A DNA stretch of 64,000 bases from Strongylocentrotus droebachiensis. Taxonomy: Eukaryota; Echinodermata; Echinoidea; Camarodonta; Strongylocentrotidae. Positions 58,701-64,000 of this stretch are shown in pieces. Under the pieces are notes generated by a model, which did not search any database, was not told where the DNA came from, and was given only the letters and a program-made list of their open reading frames with translations. Location: assembly GCA_035222895.1 (NCBI GenBank), contig JAVYIG010007899.1, positions 1-64,000 on the forward strand. Direction: 5' to 3'. The position numbers and the translations under genes are program-made. Numbering within the stretch: position 1 is the stretch's first letter; every line of letters begins with the position of its first letter.

Positions 58701-61570
58701 TTAACTGCATGGTTTTAGTTGATTGGTTTCAATTCTCAGAACGCCAATTTGTATAAGTTGGTGATCTTCTGGGGTGAAGGTTTCACGTACATGAAACAAA
58801 TTTGACAACTCTTATATTTTAGTATTTTAAATAAAGAGTTACACTGGTTCCCCTGTTATATTTTTCACCAAATATAATTTTTACATTCTCAGCTATGATA
58901 TCCCCTCATTGAAAATTAAATGTTTTGTTGTTGAATTAAAAAGTGTACAAGTTTGCCTAGTACGTCACATTATTAAGAAAATGGCTGTGCCCATTTCATG
59001 CTAATAGGCATTACATCATGCCAAGAATATCTCCATTTATATATATCTCTTGTACACTTTTGTAAGGAACATTGTACATCAAAAGGCAGGAATATATCTC
59101 ATCTTTGAGCATACCTGCACTCATTATTTGGGGTGAGGTTTCATTTAAGCTAAGAAGAGTAATCAAGATATGATTTGGAGGAGTCAAAATAGGCACTTCT
59201 TCTTTCTACGAATAACACAGTTGAATTAAAACAGTGTAGATGAAGACGAAGTTACCAACCTTGGATATGAGACTGACAGCATTAGACTGAAGAGCAGCAC
59301 TGGCAAGGTCTTCTAGTCTCTGGCGAGAAATTGCTGAGATGAAGTTCAAGTAGTATGATACATATGTCTGATTCTGAAAGTCCTGTATGTGCAATGGAAA
59401 ATCAATTATATCTTACTAATATCCACATTGACATTTTAGAATCACTCATAAAAATAAAACATATTCATTGGACAACAAAGCTCAGAAGATGTCACCAATA
59501 CATATCTCTTTATAAGTGTAGCTTTAACTTCTTTAATAACAAATAAATAATAATAAGCCAAAGGAAGGAAGCAAGTGGTAATTTGTACTTGAATACAGAC
59601 ATTACAAATTTCAAAAAAACTCACACATTTAGTCTACCAATATCCTTTGAAGGCATACAATTACATACTAATTTTAGTCGACATAATAATAGAACTAGAC
59701 ATATAAACACAAGTGATGCCAATAATTAAGAGGAATATAAACCTTTACCTGACATATTCGTTGCACATTTTCTTCTGTTGGTAGGACAAAGTATACAGCC
59801 GGCACATCTGGTATAGGATCTCGATCAGAATGCAATAATCTATAAACATTAAAGGTAAAGACCAGTATTGGCAACGCCCCAATTTCAAAAAATGAAATGG
59901 AAGCTCTCATTACCAATCATGTGAAAGAATATGTTTTGACTAATACATGATGATAAAAAATTTGCCGGGAAACCGCCTACTAATTCATATATTTGGTAAA
60001 TTTATTTCTCTCATGGTCTGGTGAGAGAGATAGGGTAGTCCCATATACATCTTTCTGTGTATAGTGCTTGTAACTTTACAAAGAATGAGCCAAATTTCTT
60101 ATCATTTTGATGATTCCAGAACCTTGCAGATGCTAGATGCTAGATGATCGACCTTTTCTGATCGATTCCACAACGTTTCTTTCACAATGCAATCGCATGA
60201 CCATTACTGGTCTTTACCTTTAACAATACAAATATAATAAAAAATATTTTTAAAGTACTGTGCAGTGTATGACATCAACACATTCTAGCAATGTAGGATA
60301 ATCATATAATATTGAATGGGCTTGAGTGGAATACAAGGGTATATCCAATGAGCGTTTCATGAGTTGGCATGACAACAAAATATTCTCAAAGCCAGTGTGA
60401 CATAAGTTGTGTCTCAAAAAAGAAGAGCCAGTCATATTATTATTATCATTATTTGTATGAAACATACTAACAATTATAAATCTTTATGTTTTTATAATTA
60501 ACTTGCACTTTATACATAAAGGGAAAGATATAATTAAGCCAAAATAAAGCCATTTTAGTTTAGACCGCCAAATAGCAATTTTCAATTATTTCTAACAGTA
60601 TGAAAATTTATCATCATTCCTTGAGGAGTCCTTCAAATACTGTAATTATCCATATTCTCTATGATCACAAGGAAATATTAAACTCCCAAAACCAAAGAGT
60701 GAATGTTGCCGAAAAATATTTTTGTATAAAGGCTCACTTGAGTACAATGACCTACTATTTACATGTACTATTAATATATTTTCAACAGCTTAAATACTTT
60801 TTGAAAAAAAAATCTAAATTTAAGAAATCAGTTTTGCTCTGATCTGTTATGGAATATGCTTGGGATGGGGGAGGGGGGGGGGGGGTGTTTATGCTTCTCT
60901 AATATGTTTTAGGTTTAATATGTATTTAAATTATACTATTATATGTTGTATTGTTATTCTCTTTGTTTAACAATAACGGTTATCTTAATTTCCTGGACCC
61001 CAGGGAAGAACAGTTTTGGTAAAAAACTAACAAAGCTGAATGGGTTATCCAGCCATTCACTATACCATTGATTTAACTATGTTCCATGCATTTTCTTTGT
61101 ATTGTTTTTAAATATTGTGATATAGAAAATAAATCACAATACCAATATCAATAAATGTCTTATTCGCTGACAAGACAGGCAAATCATAGATTGAATTGAA
61201 ATTGAAATTGATCTTTATTTCATTCATCATAAAAAAAAATCATAAAAACATATAAAATACAAAACATAGTGTACAAGTTAAAGAAAAACATTTTCAATAG
61301 AATAAAACAACAACTAAAATGTGATATGAATGTGGAGACAGCTAGGACAGCCGAAGGGCAAGGCTTTCTTGGTGCTGCCAACGGTGCTGCCACCAGATAT
61401 GATGTTACAGTCACAAAACAGCAAAATGCTCTATGATATCTAAAACAGCATAATTATACTATAAGAAAGGTAGAAACTCACAAGTGAAGTGTAACTCCCA
61501 TATCTCTTAGCTCCTTCACGGATAGAAGAGGAGAAATGACATCTTGACCGAAGCGATCATAGACCAGAAC
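40713..61570 (-). CDS. SCFD1: Sec1 family domain-containing protein 1 (Sly1 homologue), 19 exons, N-terminus outside window
   Basis: Minus-strand exons in transcript order: 61482-61570, 59749-59839, 59260-59382, 57007-57094, 55639-55784, 52435-52520, 51945-52044, 50742-50881, 49297-49387, 48244-48317, 47518-47599, 46612-46776, 45775-45854, 44997-45135, 44705-44758, 43483-43535, 42400-42505, 41310-41393, 40713-40739 (TGA). Phases agree throughout: 605 codons plus stop, against about 640 in vertebrates. The first exon (~40 residues) lies beyond the right edge. Diagnostic stretches seen are [84 protein letters not shown] and [17 protein letters not shown]. Family knowledge: this cytosolic Sec1/Munc18 protein binds syntaxin-5-type SNAREs and promotes ER-Golgi vesicle fusion. 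Oddities: two exons (59260, 55639) use GTTGGT donors; the 51945 exon has tandem acceptors 7 nt apart, of which the upstream one keeps frame; tandem arrays copy the ends of two exons. The last exon encodes only eight residues plus stop. Confidence 0.95.
42678..43085 (+). repeat. tRNA-derived SINE
   Basis: GTTGGCTCTGTCAGTAGAGTG resembles an internal box A and GAGTTTGAATCC a box B, about 35 bases apart as in a tRNA head. A ~300-bp body follows and ends in TTATTATTATCATTATT. It lies in the SCFD1 intron below exon 43483. The head is not a functional tRNA: it has no cloverleaf 3' end. Confidence 0.65.
43807..44197. mobile_element. MITE with 22-bp terminal inverted repeats
   Basis: CAATTCTCGCTACCCTAAATAG (43807-43828) is mirrored by CTATTTGGGGTAGCGAGAATTG (44176-44197), with one mismatch. 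The 390-bp interior is richer in GC than the host intron and has no long ORF. It lies in an SCFD1 intron (43536-44704). Confidence 0.85.
45960..46611 (-). repeat. 69-bp tandem array copying the 3' end and donor of SCFD1 exon 46612-46776 (10 units)
   Basis: Donor-like sites (plus-strand GCTTAC or variants) recur exactly every 69 bp: 45985, 46054, 46123, 46192, 46261, 46330, 46399, 46468, 46537 and the real one at 46606. Each unit includes the last ~20 exon bases (CTCCATCAGTACCAGAT on the minus strand), the donor GTAAGC and about 45 bases of intron. Two copies have decayed donors (GCTTAA at 45985 and 46468). Read-through stops within the first unit. Confidence 0.95.
47388..47416. repeat. Poly-C / CA / TA simple repeat
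   Basis: A C-run, then CACACAC and ATATAT. Intronic in SCFD1. Confidence 0.8.
47793..48005. repeat. Low-complexity A/G-rich tract
   Basis: Alternating A-runs and GGGG blocks (GGGGAAAATTGGGG-like) over about 210 bp, between SCFD1 exons 48244 and 47599. Confidence 0.8.
49911..50790 (-). repeat. 55-bp tandem array copying the 3' end and donor of SCFD1 exon 50742-50881 (16 donors)
   Basis: Plus-strand ACTTAC (GTAAGT on the gene strand) recurs every 55 bp from 49911 to 50736. Each unit is the last 50 exon bases (coding [16 protein letters not shown]) plus GTAAG, directly repeated without intervening intron. The first unit is the real exon end; sixteen donor copies fill the start of the intron. 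One copy has a changed donor (GTATAT, near 50131-50136). The unit is not a multiple of three. Confidence 0.95.
50965..51775. repeat. Diverged relative of the TTAA element at 30776
   Basis: The left end CATTAAAAGGGAAGTCCACT and the inner GGCAGAAAAATATGAGAAAC and GTTTGAGCAAAATC match the family seen at 30776-31531. A possible degraded right end (CCCTTTAAGGTGCAAGTCC) is near 51766-51784. It lies between SCFD1 exons 51945 and 50881. Confidence 0.45.
52645..53035. other. GC-rich island inside an SCFD1 intron, origin unknown
   Basis: About 390 bp of strikingly GC- and CpG-rich sequence (e.g. CGCCGCGGGGGGTCC, CGGCGGACGTGGTGG) sits in AT-rich intron. It is open in more than one frame on both strands because of its composition. 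The plus-frame translation is basic (Arg/Gly/Ser-rich) with no recognised domain. It could be the 5' part of a retroelement, a CpG-island promoter, or a foreign insertion. Confidence 0.4.
53105..54475. repeat. Pair of diverged direct repeats (~170 bp each)
   Basis: 53150-53315 and 54297-54465 share, in order, GGCRCAAACC, TTTTCRCGTAAAATCTT, ATTATACAAATT, AACATAATCATA, CAAGCTTCTG, TTTTCATGAAAACTACAT and GAAATCACAACAATAATA. They flank about 1 kb with poly-G and the GAGCCCCCGAAA repeats near 54165-54225. They may be ends of one element or a segmental duplication. Confidence 0.65.
54600..55015. repeat. GGGGGTAATTGTCC-type degenerate minisatellite with G/C runs
   Basis: Both 54720-54790 (as AATTACCCCCCC) and 54885-55010 (GGGGGTAATTGTCC, GGGGGTAATTTTCC, GGGGGTAGTTTTCC) carry variants of one ~18-20-base unit in opposite orientations. 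The minus-strand ORF here is low complexity. Confidence 0.6.
55822..57001. other. About 1.15-kb intron segment preceded by a partial copy of an SCFD1 exon end
   Basis: 55822-55855 is a decayed copy (on the minus strand ATCAAAACAGAGACTCAACTCC then TACCATGGTAAA) of the end of exon 57007-57094 and its donor. The intervening 55860-56990 has a C/T-rich composition unlike the rest of the intron, a Ser-rich plus-strand ORF (56303-56854) with no recognised domain, and CTCAATAAAATAACG near 56840. It may be a retroelement or solo LTR; I cannot classify it. Confidence 0.4.
57202..57744. mobile_element. TTAA-flanked MITE with CCCTTACTGTACTGGG ends (543 bp)
   Basis: TTAA at 57198-57201 and 57745-57748 flank perfect 16-bp inverted ends CCCTTACTGTACTGGG / CCCAGTACAGTAAGGG. 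CCC...GGG termini with a TTAA target are typical of piggyBac. The interior has poly-G/poly-C near the left end and a long A-run at 57398-57420. It lies in the SCFD1 intron 57095-59259. Confidence 0.9.
57853..58108 (+). repeat. tRNA-derived SINE
   Basis: The head GTGTCGTGGTCGAGTGGATA (box A-like TGGTCGAGTGG), CACCGGACTGTGGATCACAA and GGTCCGGTTAAAGTCCCGCC (box B-like) is followed by a ~190-bp unrelated body (GAGGTAAATGGGTACCTGGT, CTTTGGTAGCGCATAGAG). The box order and spacing are those of a tRNA-Leu/Ser-type promoter. Box B has lost the canonical GTTCGAnTCC. Confidence 0.7.
58112..58278. mobile_element. Palindromic MITE-like element
   Basis: The left arm GTTTTCACTGGCTGTCTGCC... and right arm (reverse complement GTTTTCACTGGCTGCCTGCC...) match over about 62-66 bp with several substitutions and one 4-nt gap, reading inward to GTTTCGTTGAC. 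The loop is about 40 bp. It abuts the SINE at 57853-58108. Confidence 0.8.
59853..60219. mobile_element. TTAA-flanked MITE, copy 2 (367 bp), beside an SCFD1 acceptor
   Basis: TTAA at 59849-59852 and 60220-60223; same ends and length as 34201-34567. Its left end lies 13 bp from the 3' splice site of SCFD1 exon 59749-59839. On the gene strand the element's terminal TACTGGTCTTTACCTTTAAT therefore precedes GTTTATAG|exon. Confidence 0.92.
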
Positions 61571-61693
61571 CTGTCAACATAAAGTAAAAGACGTGTAAAC
61601 AAAGATTCAATAGAGTATCATCATGTGTATTGTACAACACTGGAAGGAAGCAGAGGAGAAGGAACAGGAGGAGGAGATGGGGGAGAAGGAGAA

Positions 61694-63096
61694 AAACTAG
61701 ATGGAATTCGACTGCGCGCAGTCGAAAATGATGCCTCCGTCATAGAGCAATTTTACAAACCGAAACGGAAGAAATTTTTCAAATTCAAGTTCAATTGTAA
61801 TCCATCAACATGTTCTCAGAATATCGTGATTACAAGCAATTTCTCATATACATATATGACCCTTTGATCTTTGACCTCATGACCCTAAAATCTACTCAGT
61901 TCATTGGCTCTGCAAGATTTCCTGAGTTAAATAGTAATCCATCTGTCAGTTCTAATGAGAATGCGTCCACAAGCTATTTTTGCATACATAATGAGCCCAT
62001 GACCTTTGATCTTATGAACCATTCATTGGCTCTGCAAGATACATAAATGATCTAAGTTTGGCAGGAATCCATCAATCTGTTCTAATGATAATACGATCAC
62101 AAGCTATTTTTGCATACATAATGAGCCGCATGACCTTGACCTTTACCTCATGACCCCAAAATCTAATCAGTTCAACAGCTCTGCAAGTAACATACATGAC
62201 CTAAGTTTGGCAGGAATCCATCAATCGGTTCTTGAGATAAGGCGATCACGAGCTGTTTTTGCATACACAATGTGCGCTGTGACCTTTGACCTCGTGACCC
62301 CAAAATCTAATCAGTTCATTGGCTTTGCAAGATACATACATGACCAAAGTTTGGCAGGAATCCATCAATCGGTTCTTCAGATAACGCGATCACAAGCTGT
62401 TTTTGCATACATAATGAGCCCTGTGACCTTTGACCTTTGACCTCGTGACCCCAAAATCTAATCAGTTCATTAGCTCTGCAAGATACATACATGACCAAAG
62501 TTTGGCAGGAATCCATCAATCGGTTGTTCAGATAACGCGATCACAAGCTGTTTTTGCATACATAATGAGCCCTGTGACCTTTGACCTCGTGACCCAAAAT
62601 GTAATCAGATTGTTTTCCTATAGTGATACACACTATCACTAGGTTTGAAGTTTAAATCTCCAGTGGTTCTTGAGATATCATGATAACAATCTCAATGTAT
62701 GGAATTTCATAAGTTGACCTCTGTGACCCTTGACCTTTGACATACGTGCTCCAAAATCTAATCAGATCGTCTTCCTATGGTGATACATACTATCCTTAAG
62801 TTTGAAGTTTAAATCTCAAATGGTTCTTGAGATATCGCGCTAACAAACTCAATACAAGGAATTTCATAAGTTGACCTCTGTGACCTGTGACCTTTGACCT
62901 ACGTACTCCAAAATCTAATCAGATCGTCTTCCTATGGTGATAAATACTATTCCCGAGTCTTAAGTTTAAATCTTAAATGGTTCTTGAGATATTGTGATAA
63001 CGGTCAAACGGGACGTACGGACGGACGGACGGACGTACGGACGGACAACCCGAAAACATGATGCCTCCGGCACCACCTTCGGTGGCGGAGGCATAA
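61694..63096 (+). mobile_element. Pearl/mini-me-like non-autonomous element, copy 2
   Basis: It has the same start (AACTAGATGGAATTCGACTG, GACTGCGCGCAGTC) and the same ~150-bp internal repeats as 26803-27779. There are more units plus about three of a second, ~165-bp type (CATAAGTTGACCTCTGTGACC ... AGATCGTCTTCCTATGGTGA). A GGACGTACGGACGGACGG microsatellite (63010-63047) and terminal hairpin ATGCCTCCGGCACCACC / GGTGGCGGAGGCAT follow. It lies in the SCFD1 intron upstream of exon 61482-61570. Confidence 0.82.
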
Positions 63097-63204
63097 AAAG
63101 GAAGATAAATAATAGTACTCCATTATTATATAGTGCAGATAATCTAATACCTTGAAGTGAAAATAAGACAGAAATACAAAATGAAATAAAATAGCACAAA
63201 ATCA

Positions 63205-63355
63205 CTGAGTGCCCTTTGGTAAGGCATTAATCCTCATTACCAGGTCCCTCGGAGAGGACTTAAAGCCGTTGGCCGTCTGGTTGCTTACTTACAAGTACTT
63301 AAGCTTTCTTAGCAGTCAGGTAAAATGACCACCAATAACCAATAACCATAACAAC
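63205..63355 (+). repeat. SINE body fragment
   Basis: GTGCCCTTTGGTAAGGCATTAATCCTCATT, CCTCGGAGAGGACTTAAAGCC and GTTGCTTACTTACAAGTACTTA resemble the body of tRNA-derived SINEs. The tail is CAATAACCAATAACCATAAC. The head is missing or decayed. Confidence 0.5.
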
Positions 63356-63359
63356 ATTT

Positions 63360-64000
63360 GAAGCGAACTTTATACTTTTGTACATTCACATGCAGCATAC
63401 AACGGCATACTCTCTCGTTGTCCAGGTTCCTGGTTCTAAACAACAGAACCTGCGCATGAGGTTCACCTTGAAATCAATCAAGCAATGGGCTGGAGCAGGG
63501 CGAATCCAGTGTTAGGGGGTGATGTGATCACAGAACCATTGTTTAGCACATAATTGTTTGGAACCAGGAACCTTGACAACTTGGCCAGTTCTCTATAGGT
63601 CAAGTATTTGGCCTACAAATATGCAGAGAATCTTTAGTCAAAAGACAATTGTGTGATGAGAATTCAACTGCAGCTATTACAGAAGAACATTTTCCTATTC
63701 TTAAATACTTGGTTTATTTCATTCTGTAGGTTTACAATATCCTACATTAAAACCTATAAAAGATTTAAAATACATTTTTGTAGAGGGGTAACAATAAATT
63801 AGTTGCCAAATAACATTCCCAGCCAAATAAGTAATGTAATCATCTGCTTCAACATCTTTTACTTCATTAGCCACAATGCAATTTGCATTTGTTTTTAACA
63901 TTTTCAGTCACACATCATCTCAAACATAATATTGCATTCTTGGATTATGTTATGCAGAATTAGTAATATATGAATGAATGTATGAACATCGATTCCCTCA
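63360..64000. other. SCFD1 intron, right edge of the window
   Basis: No coding exon is seen on either strand. CCAGGTTCCTGGTTC (63421) and GGAACCAGGAACCTTG (63560) form the outer ends of an inverted pair about 125 bp apart, suggesting another small element. The first SCFD1 exon must lie beyond 64000. Confidence 0.4.

Overview
This is a eukaryotic window from an AT-rich, intron-rich invertebrate genome. Short exons with GT-AG boundaries, long introns, frequent tacatgta-type words, tRNA-derived SINEs and many small transposons point to a marine invertebrate, most likely an echinoderm such as a sea urchin. That last step is inference: I cannot name the species.

Three protein-coding genes can be assembled from spliced, phase-consistent exons. 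(1) Plus strand, 2507-22849: the 3' 25 exons of a two-pore-channel-like cation channel. The visible part runs from pore I through an EF-hand-like linker, the whole second six-helix domain, an unusual C-terminal SH3 domain and a proline-rich/acidic tail to the stop codon. The 5' exons lie upstream of the window. (2) Minus strand, 33380-35107: a complete two-exon FAM89-family (leucine repeat adaptor) gene, with a CpG-rich putative promoter near 35.8-36.2 kb. (3) Minus strand, 40713-61570: 19 exons (605 codons) of SCFD1/Sly1, the Sec1/Munc18 protein of ER-Golgi SNARE fusion. Only the first ~40 residues are missing, beyond the right edge. The channel gene converges on FAM89; FAM89 and SCFD1 are on the same strand.

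The rest is introns and intergenic DNA filled with repeats. These include GCGCGAAGCGCGG-type minisatellite (0.8-1.9 kb) and four insertions flanked by TTAA (piggyBac-like MITEs; two are copies of one family). Two copies of a pearl/mini-me-like element have ~150-bp internal repeats and an (ACGG)n tract. There are also tRNA-derived SINEs, several long palindromic elements, poly-G/C tracts and CT/GA microsatellites.

The most striking signal is recurrent. At least five introns carry tandem duplications whose repeat unit spans the exon 3' end and/or its 5' splice site, so the intron begins with a ladder of donor copies. Unit sizes are 36 bp at 17.65 kb, 69 bp at 46 kb, 55 bp at 50 kb, 49 bp at 8.5 kb and about 35 bp at 13.5 kb. 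A sixth, partial case is at 55.8/57.0 kb. In the channel gene the 36-bp unit is a multiple of three and stays open in the coding frame. Each extra unit would add a 12-residue segment carrying an RxxPxxP SH3-ligand motif to a protein that has its own SH3 domain.
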